Shown here piece by piece: positions 25,219-34,355 of a stretch of DNA of 64,000 bases. Under the pieces are notes generated by a model that was not told where the DNA came from, searched no databases, and saw only the letters and a list, made by a program, of their open reading frames with translations. The translations under genes and the position numbers were made by a program. The DNA lies in the NCBI GenBank assembly GCA_016212085.1, contig JACRHL010000005.1, positions 202,364 through 266,363 on the forward strand, given 5' to 3'. Positions within the stretch are counted from its first letter, which is position 1. Each line of letters starts with the position of its first letter. Origin of the DNA: Nitrospirota bacterium. GTDB lineage: Bacteria > Nitrospirota > JACRHL01.

Positions 25219-26432
25219 TCCGTCTCGGGACACTGGCCACCTGGGCGGGGCTGCTCCTGCTGCTGTGGGTGGACAACGCGCACGCCCTGAAGGCGGGATT
25301 GACCAGCGAGGCGAGCGGCCGGGTCGCCTATCTCAACCTGACCAGCTCGGACCCCGCCGCGACCGAGCTGGAGGACGTGCAGACCACCGAGGGCATCGCC
25401 GCCCAACTGGATCTGGACAATGCCTACCTTCACCTGGACATGCGTTACCAGGTGATCGCCGGGCAACTGGCCCATAACGCGGAGTTGAACTACCTCGAGC
25501 ACAGCGTGGTGTTCAACCTGAACCTGGATCGGTGGCTGGAGCAGCATTCGGAGGCTGGCAAGGTGGATATCACATTGGCGGTCGACACATCCCCCTCGCT
25601 GCCGCCGCTGGAGGACACCGGCGGCACATCCGCGGCGTTGCCCCTGGGGGGGGACCCGGCGGCGATGGAGGCGCAAAACCTGCTCGGCCAGTCGCGGCCG
25701 CCGTCGGACATGCTCAACCTGCGCGAGGACCGCTCCGGCTATGGGCTGCGCTACGGTATCACCTACAGCGACACGGCGGGGCCCGTGGGCCGTTACCACG
25801 CCGGCTGGCTGGTGCGCGACAGCCGTTACAAGGGTGGCGTGGTGCCCAACCAGTCGTCACTGAACGTCAACGGCGGCTACATGCACCGCCTGCTCAGGGG
25901 CGAGGCCGGCTTCACCGTCATCCACAACCGCCTGTTGCGCGGGGGCACCTCGCAGCAGCGGACCTACTCCCTGTCCGGGGTGTACAACCGTCCCGGCTAC
26001 CGCTATTCGTGGGGAACCACCCTTGGCACCACCTACCTGGTGGACGGCAGGGACTACGTGGCCAGGGCGTCCGCGCACGCCAGCCGCCGCGCCCACCAGA
26101 TACGGGTGTCCGGTTCCGCCGATACGGACGTGGCGGTGGTGGACGTGGGCCGCACGGCGCTGCGCCGCCGCCACCAGATGACGTTCAAGGTGGAGCCGGT
26201 GACCTATGCCACCGGCGCCGTCTGGCTTACGGCCAGCGGCAGCGTGGCCGAGGCGGCGAAGCGCGCCGAGGCGGGCATCAACCGGCTGATGTTTTTGGGC
26301 GACAAGTCGGGGCTTTACGCCGATATTGGATATAAGTGGTCGGGCATCTGGTGGGACGACGTGGCCACCGGGCTTGCCTACCGAAGCACATCCAACACGG
26401 TTGGATTCAACATTATTTGGCGGTTCCTGTAA
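25215..26432 (+). CDS. outer-membrane beta-barrel protein of the exopolysaccharide system
   Basis: A 405-residue exported protein starting at the ATG that overlaps the stop of the export gene. The signal peptide is TWAGLLLLLWVDNAHA. The rest is rich in alternating hydrophobic and polar strands (for example YADIGYKWSGIWWDDVATGL), and the C-terminus WRFL fits a barrel ending. It resembles the XrtA-system-associated outer-membrane protein family by position, size and composition. The likely role is export or secretion of the polymer across the outer membrane. Confidence 0.8.
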   Translation: MIRLGTLATWAGLLLLLWVDNAHALKAGLTSEASGRVAYLNLTSSDPAATELEDVQTTEGIAAQLDLDNAYLHLDMRYQVIAGQLAHNAELNYLEHSVVFNLNLDRWLEQHSEAGKVDITLAVDTSPSLPPLEDTGGTSAALPLGGDPAAMEAQNLLGQSRPPSDMLNLREDRSGYGLRYGITYSDTAGPVGRYHAGWLVRDSRYKGGVVPNQSSLNVNGGYMHRLLRGEAGFTVIHNRLLRGGTSQQRTYSLSGVYNRPGYRYSWGTTLGTTYLVDGRDYVARASAHASRRAHQIRVSGSADTDVAVVDVGRTALRRRHQMTFKVEPVTYATGAVWLTASGSVAEAAKRAEAGINRLMFLGDKSGLYADIGYKWSGIWWDDVATGLAYRSTSNTVGFNIIWRFL

Positions 26433-28000
26433 TGGCGAACGGATCACACATTCCCGCGGACCGCTCCGCCGGCGACCAGCTGGCGGAGCTCAAGCGCCAC
26501 CTCAAGACGGTCTGGCGCGGCAAGTACTGGATCCTGGGCATCTGGGCGGCGGTGACCGTGATCACCACCGTGGTGGCCTACCTGCTTCCCAACGTCTACC
26601 GGTCGTCCACCATGATCCTGGTCGAGCGGCAGAAGGTTCCGGAGGCCTACGTGAAGGCCACCGTGTCCGACGACATGCAGGAACTGCTCAAGACCATCAC
26701 CCAGCAGATCCTGAGCCGCAGCCAGATCCAGCAGGTGATCGACGAGTACGGCCTGGCCAACGAGCCCAGCACCCTGGAACTGGTGATGGAGCGGCTGCGC
26801 ATCGCCAACCTGCCCGCGGTGCGGAACCTGACGGCGCGCTACCAGCATTGGAGCAACCCGGAGGGCGGGCGTTCCGGCGCCGCCCTGGTGAACGACTTCA
26901 AGGACCGGGTCAAGATCCGCGTGGTGGGCCGGCAGGCGTTCTCGGTGGCCTATGACGGCTACGACCCGCTGACCGTCATGCGCGTGACCAACGCCATGGC
27001 CGGCATGTTCATCTCCGAGAACCTGCGCATCCGCGAAAGCCGGGCCGAGGGCACCACCCAGTTCCTGGGCACCCAGCTTGCCGAGTCGCGCCGCGAGCTG
27101 GAGGACATGGAGGCCACGGTGCAGGCCTTCAAGACCGAGAACATGGGCGCCCTGCCCGGCCAGCTCGACGCCAACCTGCGCGCCCTCGACCGGTTGCAGA
27201 TGGAGTTGCAGCACCAGGACGAGACCCAGGCCAGCCTGGCGCAGCAGAAGAGCTTCACCCAGCGCCAGCTCATCGCCGCCGAGCGCCAGCTCGCCGAGAT
27301 GAGCGAGGACGCCCGCGCCGCGCTACAGCAGGAAGACCCGCTCACCCAGCAACTGGCGGTGCTGGAGGCGCGCCTGACCCGGCTGCGCACCCAGTACACG
27401 GACAAGTTCCCCGAGGTGGCCTCGCTGGCCGCCCAGGTGGAGGAGATCAAGGCCAAGCTCAAGTCCAGGTCCGACGGAACCGACGGCGAGGCGGCCACCA
27501 TGGTGCCGCAGCTGCCGATGATGGTGGATCTGCGTGACCAGGTGTCGCAGATCGAGCGCGACAGCGCGGCCCTGGAGGCCAAGCGCGCGCGCCTGGTGGC
27601 CGATTTCGAGGAGTACCAGCGCCGCGTGGAGGCGACGCCGCAGGTGGAGCAGGAGTTGCAGAAGTTGCAGCGCGACTACTCCATCATGCAGCAGAACTAC
27701 CAGGCGCTGTTGCAGAAGCAGATGAACGCGCGCCTCGCCGAAAGCCTGGAGCGCCGCCAGAAGGGCGAGCAGTTCCGGGTGATCGATCCGGCCAACCTGC
27801 CGGTGGTGCCCGTCAGCCCGCGCCGCGATGTGATCGTGCTGCTCGGCTTCCTGGTAGGGTTGGGGCTGGGCGTGTCGGCCGTCATCGGCTGGGACCTGCT
27901 GCGGCCGCGCTTCTACACCAACGACGACGTCGCGGCGGTGCTAGGCTTGCCCGTATTGGCGGTGATTCCCCACGTGAAAGAGCTGCAACATGGATCGTAA
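26432..28000 (+). CDS. polysaccharide chain-length determinant (Wzz-like, XrtA-associated)
   Basis: A 522-residue inner-membrane copolymerase. A first transmembrane helix near residue 35 (WILGIWAAVTVITTVVAYLLP), a long periplasmic coiled coil (about 200-420) and a second helix near 470-490 (VIVLLGFLVGLGLGVSAVIGWDL), preceded by the Pro-rich motif PANLPVVPVSPRR. This is the Wzz/GumC layout that sets polymer length and docks the tyrosine kinase. ATG shares a base with the previous stop (TAATG), and the gene ends inside the kinase gene. Confidence 0.9.
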   Translation: MANGSHIPADRSAGDQLAELKRHLKTVWRGKYWILGIWAAVTVITTVVAYLLPNVYRSSTMILVERQKVPEAYVKATVSDDMQELLKTITQQILSRSQIQQVIDEYGLANEPSTLELVMERLRIANLPAVRNLTARYQHWSNPEGGRSGAALVNDFKDRVKIRVVGRQAFSVAYDGYDPLTVMRVTNAMAGMFISENLRIRESRAEGTTQFLGTQLAESRRELEDMEATVQAFKTENMGALPGQLDANLRALDRLQMELQHQDETQASLAQQKSFTQRQLIAAERQLAEMSEDARAALQQEDPLTQQLAVLEARLTRLRTQYTDKFPEVASLAAQVEEIKAKLKSRSDGTDGEAATMVPQLPMMVDLRDQVSQIERDSAALEAKRARLVADFEEYQRRVEATPQVEQELQKLQRDYSIMQQNYQALLQKQMNARLAESLERRQKGEQFRVIDPANLPVVPVSPRRDVIVLLGFLVGLGLGVSAVIGWDLLRPRFYTNDDVAAVLGLPVLAVIPHVKELQHGS

Positions 28001-28703
28001 CCTCATCATTCACCCCAAGGTCCAGCAGGCCTGGGACGAGGACAAGGTCACCCTGGAGCGCTGGCAGGTGCCGCGCTACTCCGCCGCCGAGGAGCAGTTC
28101 CGCGTGCTCGCGACGCGGCTGCGCACCATGCTCGGCCAGCCGGGGGCCCCCGGCCGCGTGGTGGCGCTCACCAGCGCCCTGCCCGGCGAGGGCAAGACCC
28201 TGAACTGCGTCAACCTGGCCACGGTGCTGGCGCGGGATTTCGAATACCGCGCGCTGCTGCTCGAGGCGGACCTGAAACGGCCCGCCATCGGCCGTGGCAA
28301 CCGGCACATCCCGGGGCTGATCGAGTATGTTTCCGGCGAGGTGCCCTTGAAGGGGGTCATCCGCGGCACCGCCATCGAGGGCCTGAGCGTGCTCACCGCC
28401 GGGCGCGCGGAAAACCCGCTGTCCACCCAGGTGCTGGGTTCGGCGCTGTTGCAGCGCACCATGCTGCGCCTGCGCGAGAGCTTCGATTTCGTGGTGGTGG
28501 ATTGTCCGCCCATGCTGGCGGCCTCGGACCTGGGGCTGGTTGCGGAATGGACCGATCACTTCCTGCTGGTGGTGAAGGCGGGCACCACCGACCGGTCGGT
28601 GGTGAAGTCGTCCATGGAATGTCTGCCCAAGGGCAAGTTTCTCGGCGCCGTGCTGTCCGACACCCGGGAGCAGGACGACAGGTACCGCTACGGCACGTAC
28701 TGA
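27990..28703 (+). CDS. BY-kinase-type tyrosine protein kinase (XrtA-associated)
   Basis: A 237-residue cytoplasmic P-loop kinase: Walker A SALPGEGKT, Walker A' LLEADLKRP and Walker B FVVVDCPP. The C-terminal tail has three tyrosines (DRYRYGTY), the likely autophosphorylation cluster. BY-kinases pair with a Wzz-type activator, here encoded just upstream with an 11-base overlap; phosphorylation cycles control polymer assembly. It is the CpsD/EpsG split type, lacking its own membrane domain. Confidence 0.9.
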   Translation: MDRNLIIHPKVQQAWDEDKVTLERWQVPRYSAAEEQFRVLATRLRTMLGQPGAPGRVVALTSALPGEGKTLNCVNLATVLARDFEYRALLLEADLKRPAIGRGNRHIPGLIEYVSGEVPLKGVIRGTAIEGLSVLTAGRAENPLSTQVLGSALLQRTMLRLRESFDFVVVDCPPMLAASDLGLVAEWTDHFLLVVKAGTTDRSVVKSSMECLPKGKFLGAVLSDTREQDDRYRYGTY

Positions 28704-28755
28704 CCCCGGCCCGGGAGGGCGCCCGGCGGCGGCTCGCTAAGGTTTCTGTTTCTCC

Positions 28756-30138
28756 GTGCGCTACTTCATCGACCGATTTTTTTCCGTCCGCAGCCTGACG
28801 CTGCTGGTCATGGACGTGGTGGTGGTCACCCTCACCACCATCGCGGCCGTGTGGCTGCGCCTGGGCCATCCGGCCGCGTTCACCCTGTCGGTGGAGGGAT
28901 ACCGCTACGCCATCGTCCTGATCATCATGGTGCACATGATGGCCCTGTACTACCACGAGCTGTACTCGCTGAAGGGCACGGTGGACGTCAAGCAGATGGC
29001 CGTCAACGTGGCCCAGTCGGTGGCCGTGTCATCGGCGGCGTTGTTCGGCCTGTACTACCTGGTGCCGCAGTTGGCCATCGGCCGCGGCATCTTCATCTTC
29101 AATCTGCTGCTCCTGCCGTTATTGCTCACCGGCACGCGGGTCATCTACCTGTGGATGGGCCATCGCGACGCCCTGTTGCAACGCATCGCCATCCTTGGCG
29201 AGCCGCAGGGCGTGGCCGAGGTGTGGGGACGGCTGGGGGGAAGCACCAACTACAAGCTGGTGGGTGCCATCCTGCCGGATGGCGACGCCTTCGACGATGG
29301 CGAGGCCATTCCGGTGCTGGGCCACACGGACAACCTGCGCAAGGTGGTACCGGCACACGCCATCGACGGCCTGATCGTCGCCATGCGCGAGCGGCGCGGG
29401 CGGCTGCCGCTGGAGGATCTGCTCTATCTCAAGATGGGCGGCATCCGGGTGGACAACCAGGACAATTTCCTGGAGCGGGTGACCGGCCGCGTGCCGGTCA
29501 CCGGCCTGCCCCCCAGCAGCCTGGTGTTTTCCGACGGGTTTCGCCGCATCGATGCCTATCAGCGCCTGAAAAGCATTCCCGACCGGCTGCTGGCGATGGT
29601 CCTGCTGCTGGTGCTGTTGCCGTTCCTGGTGCTGGTGGGCCTGCTGGTGTTCCTGGATTCGCCCGGTGCCGTGCTGTACCGGCAGACCCGCGTGGGCCGG
29701 GCGGGAACGTTGTTCCAGATCGCCAAGTTCCGCACCATGCGCACCAACGCCGAACAGGGCGGCGCCCAGTTCGCCGGCGCGGACGACCCGCGCATCACGC
29801 GCCTGGGCAGGTACCTGCGCAAGCTGCGCATCGACGAGTTGCCGCAGTTGGTGAATGTCATCAAGGGCGAGATGGCCTTCGTCGGCCCGCGCCCGGAGCG
29901 CCCCGAGTTCGTCAACGACCTGCAACGGCAGATCCCCTACTACTACCTGCGCACCGTGGTGCGGCCCGGCATCACCGGTTGGGCGCAGATCCGCTACCCA
30001 TACGGGGAAACCCTTACCCAGCACCGCGAGAAGCTGGAGCACGACCTGTACTACATCAAGAACATCTCGATGACCCTGGACACCCTGATCGCCATCGACA
30101 CGGTGCGGGTGATGCTGTTCGCGCGGGGCAGCCGCTGA
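28756..30138 (+). CDS. undecaprenyl-phosphate sugar phosphotransferase (TIGR03013-like)
   Basis: A 460-residue initiating enzyme placing the first sugar phosphate on undecaprenyl phosphate. Four to five N-terminal helices (about 10-130), a Rossmann-like middle domain (about 145-240), then a helix and the catalytic sugar transferase domain (YRQTRVGRAGTLFQIAKFRTMR; LRIDELPQLVNVIKGEMAFVGPRPERP). The layout matches exosortase-associated EpsB proteins. GTG was chosen at 28756 because the membrane segment begins shortly after. It is separated from the kinase by 52 bases. Confidence 0.9.
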   Translation: MRYFIDRFFSVRSLTLLVMDVVVVTLTTIAAVWLRLGHPAAFTLSVEGYRYAIVLIIMVHMMALYYHELYSLKGTVDVKQMAVNVAQSVAVSSAALFGLYYLVPQLAIGRGIFIFNLLLLPLLLTGTRVIYLWMGHRDALLQRIAILGEPQGVAEVWGRLGGSTNYKLVGAILPDGDAFDDGEAIPVLGHTDNLRKVVPAHAIDGLIVAMRERRGRLPLEDLLYLKMGGIRVDNQDNFLERVTGRVPVTGLPPSSLVFSDGFRRIDAYQRLKSIPDRLLAMVLLLVLLPFLVLVGLLVFLDSPGAVLYRQTRVGRAGTLFQIAKFRTMRTNAEQGGAQFAGADDPRITRLGRYLRKLRIDELPQLVNVIKGEMAFVGPRPERPEFVNDLQRQIPYYYLRTVVRPGITGWAQIRYPYGETLTQHREKLEHDLYYIKNISMTLDTLIAIDTVRVMLFARGSR

Positions 30139-30140
30139 CC

Positions 30141-30992
30141 GTGCGCCACGCGCTCAGCATCGACGTGGAGGACTACTTCCACGTGGCCGCCTTCCAGGAC
30201 ATCGTGGCGCCGGACGATTGGCCCACCTATCCCACGCGGGTGGAGGCCAACACGGAGAAGGTGCTTTCCATCCTGGCGGACAAGGGGGTGGCGGCCACCT
30301 TCTTCGTCCTCGGCTGGGCCGCCGAACACTATCCCAGGCTGGTGCCCATGATCGCCGGCGCGGGCCACGAGGTGGCCTGCCACGGCTACTCGCACCAGCA
30401 GATCTACAACCAGTCGCGGGAGCGGTTCCGCGAGGAGACGCGCCGGGCCAAGGCCATCCTGGAGGAGCAGGCGGGCACGGCGGTGGCCGGCTACCGCGCC
30501 GCCACCTTCTCGGTGGTGAAGGACACCCTGTGGGCCCTGGACGAGCTGGCCGAGGCGGGCTTTCTGTACGACTCCAGCATCTTCCCCGTGCACCACGACC
30601 ATTACGGCATCGCCGACTGGCCGGTGGCGCCACACCGCCTGCGCACGCCCGGCGGCGCCGGGCTGGTGGAGTTCCCCATCTCGGTGCTGGAGGCGGGGCC
30701 GCTCAAGCTGCCCATCGCCGGCGGCGGCTACTTCCGCCTGTTTCCCTATTCGGTCACCCGCTGGGGGTTGCGGCGCATCGGCCGGAGCGGGCGGCCGGCG
30801 GTGTTCTACCTGCACCCGTGGGAGGTGGACCCGGCGCAGCCGCGCTTTGCCAACGCGCGCATGTTGTCGCGCTTCCGCCACTACAACAACCTGGAGCGGT
30901 GCGAGCGGCGTTTGCGGCGTCTGCTGGACGACTTCGAATTCACCACCGTCAGGGAGGTGCTGGCCGAGCGCGGGCTGCTGTTGCCATGCTGA
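30141..30992 (+). CDS. polysaccharide deacetylase, XrtA/PEP-CTERM-associated type (DUF3473)
   Basis: A 283-residue NodB-fold hydrolase. Motif 1 is SIDVEDYFHV (catalytic and metal Asp), motif 2 is the metal-binding CHGYSHQ, motif 3 is GYRAATFS, and a C-terminal DUF3473 segment carries FYLHPWEVDP. It removes acetyl or acyl groups from the polymer or its lipid-linked intermediate. There is no signal peptide, suggesting cytoplasmic action. GTG at 30141 lies two bases after the previous stop. Confidence 0.9.
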   Translation: MRHALSIDVEDYFHVAAFQDIVAPDDWPTYPTRVEANTEKVLSILADKGVAATFFVLGWAAEHYPRLVPMIAGAGHEVACHGYSHQQIYNQSRERFREETRRAKAILEEQAGTAVAGYRAATFSVVKDTLWALDELAEAGFLYDSSIFPVHHDHYGIADWPVAPHRLRTPGGAGLVEFPISVLEAGPLKLPIAGGGYFRLFPYSVTRWGLRRIGRSGRPAVFYLHPWEVDPAQPRFANARMLSRFRHYNNLERCERRLRRLLDDFEFTTVREVLAERGLLLPC

Positions 30993-32011
30993 GCGTGGCC
31001 ATCATGGATGCGGCGGGCGCCCTGGAGTGGGACGCCTATGTGGACCGCCACCCGGACGCCAGCGCCTACCATCGGTGGGCATGGGGCGAGGTGATCCGCC
31101 GCGCCTTCGGCCACTCCACCCCGTACCTGGCCGCCCGCCGCGGCGGAGCGCTGTGCGGCGTGCTGCCCCTGTGCGTCATCGACAGCCGGCTGTTTGGCCA
31201 CTATGCCGTGTCGCTGCCGTTCTTCAACTACGGCGGCGTGCTGGCGGACGACCCGGAGGCGGAGGCCGCCCTGCTCGACCACGCCGTGGCCCTGGCCCGG
31301 CGCGAGGGGGCCAGCCACCTGGAGCTGCGCATGACCCGCCCCGTCGCCGGGTGGCCGGACAAGACCGGCAAGGTGGGGCTGTACCTGGCCCTGCCGGACG
31401 ATCCGGACGCCCTCTGGAACGGCTTCAAGCCCAAGCTGCGCAGCCAGATCCGGCGCCCGGAGAAGGCGGGCATGACCACCCGCGTCGGCGGCGCCGGGCT
31501 GCTCGACGACTTCTACCGGGTGTTCTCCCGCAACATGCGCGACCTGGGCACCCCCGTGTACGCCAGGAAGCTGTTCGCCACCATCCTGGAACAGGTGCCG
31601 GAGAGCCGCATCGCCGTGGTCGATCACGGGGGCCGGGCGGTGGGTGCGGGATTTCTGGTGGGCTACCGGGGGCGGCTGGAGATCCCCTGGGCCTCCACCA
31701 TCCGCGACTTCAACCATCTTTCCCCCAACATGCTGCTGTACTGGACCGTGCTCAAGTGGGCCTGCGAAAACGGCTACCGGGAGTTCGACTTCGGGCGCTC
31801 CACGGAGGGGCAGGGCACCTACCGCTTCAAGTGCCAGTGGGGCGCCCTGCCGCGCCCGTTCCACTGGTGCTACTGGCTTGCGGACGGCGGCGACCTGCCC
31901 GAGATCAACCCGGACAACCCCAGGTACAGGCTGCCCATCCTGGTCTGGAAGCGCCTGCCCCTGTGCGTGGCCGAGCGCATCGGCCCCGCCATCGTGAGGA
32001 ACCTGCCGTGA
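30986..32011 (+). CDS. FemAB family protein, XrtA/PEP-CTERM-associated
   Basis: A 341-residue protein of two GNAT-like halves, as in Fem aminoacyl transferases, with the conserved segment FDFGRSTEGQGTYRFKCQWGA. In exosortase clusters this family is constant but its reaction is not established; a transfer of an amino acid or acyl group to the polymer is inferred. The ATG overlaps the deacetylase stop (ATGCTGA), and its own stop overlaps the next GTG. Confidence 0.88.
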   Translation: MLSVAIMDAAGALEWDAYVDRHPDASAYHRWAWGEVIRRAFGHSTPYLAARRGGALCGVLPLCVIDSRLFGHYAVSLPFFNYGGVLADDPEAEAALLDHAVALARREGASHLELRMTRPVAGWPDKTGKVGLYLALPDDPDALWNGFKPKLRSQIRRPEKAGMTTRVGGAGLLDDFYRVFSRNMRDLGTPVYARKLFATILEQVPESRIAVVDHGGRAVGAGFLVGYRGRLEIPWASTIRDFNHLSPNMLLYWTVLKWACENGYREFDFGRSTEGQGTYRFKCQWGALPRPFHWCYWLADGGDLPEINPDNPRYRLPILVWKRLPLCVAERIGPAIVRNLP

Positions 32012-33231
32012 GCGGCCGCCCTTCCATATTGTTCATCGCCCACCGGGTGCCGTTTCCCCCCAACAAGGGCGACAAGATCCGCAACTACCACGTGATCGAG
32101 GCCCTGGCGGCGCATTTTGACGTGCACCTGCTGGCCTTTCGCGAGGGGGGCGACCCGCGCCGGGTGCCCGAGGGTCTGGCCCGGCTGTGCGCCTCGGCGG
32201 AACTGGTGCCCATCGCCGGCGGCCGGTTCCGGTCGCTGCTGCGCGCGCTGCGTGCGGGCATCTCGGTGAGCGAGGCCCATTACCGGCGCGACGCCATGGC
32301 GCGCCGGGTGCGCGAGCGGGTGGCGGCCCACGGCATCACGGTGGCCTGGGCGGGCAGCTCGGCGCTGGCGCCCTATCTGTTCGGCCTGCCCGGACGCCGC
32401 TACGTGGACTTCATGGACGTGGATTCGGACAAGTGGCGCCAGTACGCGGAGCGGACGGGCGACCCGCTGTCGCGCTGGGTCTACCGCCGCGAGGCCCGGC
32501 GCGTGGCCGACCTGGAGGCGCGCGCCCTGCGCGCCCTGAACGCCGTGTTCGTGGTGGCGCCGGGCGAGGCCGACCTGCTTGCCGAGCGCCACCCCGGCGC
32601 GGGGCGGGTGATCGTGGCGGGCAACGGCGTGGTCGGCATCGCCCCCGGCGGGCGGTCCATGGCGGCGCGCCCGGAGGCCGTGGTGTTCACCGGCGCCATG
32701 GACTACTGGCCCAACGTGGACGCGGTGGTCTGGTTCGCCGAGCGGGTGTGGCCGGCGGTGCGGGCGGCGCGGCCCGCCGCGCGCTTCCTGATCGTGGGCA
32801 GCAACCCGGTCCGCGAGGTGTGCGCCCTCGGCCGCCTGCCCGGCGTGGCCGTGACCGGCACCGTGCCCGACGTGGCCCCCTACCTGGGCGCCGCCCGGGT
32901 GATGGTGGCGCCGCTGCGCATGGCGCGCGGCATCCAGAACAAGGTGCTGGAGGGCATGGCCGCCGGCCTGCCGGTGGTGACCACCCCGGAAGGGGCGGAC
33001 GGCATCGATGCGACGGATGGCGACACCTTCCTGGTGCGGGCCGACGCGGAGGCCACGGCGCGCGCCGTGACCGGCCTGCTGGCCGACCCGGAGGCGGCCC
33101 GGGCGCTGGGGGAGCGGGCGCGGCGCCTGATGTCCGAGCGCTACGGCTGGGCCGGCCGGCTGGGCCCGATCCTGGACGAGCTGGCGCCCCGTGCGGAACC
33201 GGGCCCCGCGCGGCGCGAGGCGGTGGGATGA
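32008..33231 (+). CDS. glycosyltransferase, XrtA/PEP-CTERM-associated (TIGR03087-like)
   Basis: A 407-residue GT-B fold enzyme. The N-terminus LFIAHRVPFPPNKGDKIRNY is diagnostic of the exosortase-associated TIGR03087 family. The C-terminal nucleotide-sugar domain has FTGAMDYWPNVDAV and ARGIQNKVLEGMAAGLPVV. The sugar donor is unknown. GTG at 32008 overlaps the FemAB stop as GTGA; the stop overlaps the next ATG. Confidence 0.9.
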   Translation: MSGRPSILFIAHRVPFPPNKGDKIRNYHVIEALAAHFDVHLLAFREGGDPRRVPEGLARLCASAELVPIAGGRFRSLLRALRAGISVSEAHYRRDAMARRVRERVAAHGITVAWAGSSALAPYLFGLPGRRYVDFMDVDSDKWRQYAERTGDPLSRWVYRREARRVADLEARALRALNAVFVVAPGEADLLAERHPGAGRVIVAGNGVVGIAPGGRSMAARPEAVVFTGAMDYWPNVDAVVWFAERVWPAVRAARPAARFLIVGSNPVREVCALGRLPGVAVTGTVPDVAPYLGAARVMVAPLRMARGIQNKVLEGMAAGLPVVTTPEGADGIDATDGDTFLVRADAEATARAVTGLLADPEAARALGERARRLMSERYGWAGRLGPILDELAPRAEPGPARREAVG

Positions 33232-34355
33232 AGCTGCTGCTGGTGGCCCCGGTGTTCGCCCCCGCCGTGGGCGGCGTGCCCACGCTGTACCACCACATCT
33301 GCCTGAACCTGCCGCCGGGCGCGGTGACGGTGCTCGCCGCCGCCTGTCCCGGCGCTGTGGAATTCGATCGTGAACAGCCCTATACCATTCACCGGATCCC
33401 CCGTTTTGCCGAAATAGACCTGAAAGGCATCCCGGCCATCGTCCGCGAGGCCCGCGCCGTCGCGCGGCTGGCGCGCGCCGAGGGGGCGACCCATGTCTGG
33501 CTGGGCCACGTGAACCAGTCGCTGCTGGCGATGATGCTGCGGCCGTGGCTGGCGCAGGAGATTTTTTTGTACGCGCACGGTGAAGAGATCGTCCAGGATT
33601 ACGGCGGCCGCCTGTACGGGCTGTGCAAGGCGCGCTTCCTGAAGGGCCTCGGGCGGGCGGTGGCGGTGAGCCGCCACACCCGCGACGCCCTGTTGGCGCG
33701 CGGCGGGCCGGGGCTTCGGGTGGCGGTGATCCCCAATGCGGTGGACGGCGCCGAGTTTCGCCCCATGCCCAGGGACCCGGCGCTGCTCGCGCGCTGGGGC
33801 CTGGCCGGCAAGCGGGTGATGCTCACCGTGGCCCGGCTCGAGGCGCGCAAGGGGCACGACCGGGTGATCCAGGCGCTGCCCGCGATCCTGGAGCGGGTGC
33901 CGGACGCCCACTACCTGGTGTGCGGAGATGGCGAGGAGGCGGGGCGGCTGCGCGCCATGGTGGCTGACAGGGGGCTGCGACAGGCGGTAACCTTCATCAG
34001 CCATGTGCCGCAGGGCGAGCTGTGCGCCGTGTACAACCTGGCCGACCTGTTCGTCATGCCCAACCGGCGCATGGCGAACGGCGTCACCGAGGGGTTCGGC
34101 ATCGTGTTCCTGGAGGCCGGCGCGTGCGGCGTGCCCGTGATCGGCGGCAACGACGGCGGCGTGCCCGACGCCATCCGGGACGGCGAGACCGGTTTCCTGG
34201 TGGACGGCGACGACGTGGACGCCATCGCCGCCCGCGCGGTCCGCCTGCTCACCGACGCCGGCCTGGCCCGCGCCATGGGCGAGGCCGGCCGGGCGTTTGC
34301 GCGGGAGCACGATTACCGCACACTGGTGCGGTCGCTGGAGGGTTTCTTGAGCTAA
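33228..34355 (+). CDS. glycosyltransferase family 4
   Basis: A 375-residue GT4 enzyme. The acceptor domain begins LLLVAPVFAPAVGGVPT; the donor domain has VAVIPNAVDGAEFRP, LTVARLEARKGHDRVIQAL and the E-x7-E motif in EGFGIVFLEAGACGVPVIG. It adds one sugar to the growing lipid-linked repeat unit. The ATG overlaps the previous stop as ATGA, and the next gene begins immediately after its stop. Confidence 0.9.
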   Translation: MKLLLVAPVFAPAVGGVPTLYHHICLNLPPGAVTVLAAACPGAVEFDREQPYTIHRIPRFAEIDLKGIPAIVREARAVARLARAEGATHVWLGHVNQSLLAMMLRPWLAQEIFLYAHGEEIVQDYGGRLYGLCKARFLKGLGRAVAVSRHTRDALLARGGPGLRVAVIPNAVDGAEFRPMPRDPALLARWGLAGKRVMLTVARLEARKGHDRVIQALPAILERVPDAHYLVCGDGEEAGRLRAMVADRGLRQAVTFISHVPQGELCAVYNLADLFVMPNRRMANGVTEGFGIVFLEAGACGVPVIGGNDGGVPDAIRDGETGFLVDGDDVDAIAARAVRLLTDAGLARAMGEAGRAFAREHDYRTLVRSLEGFLS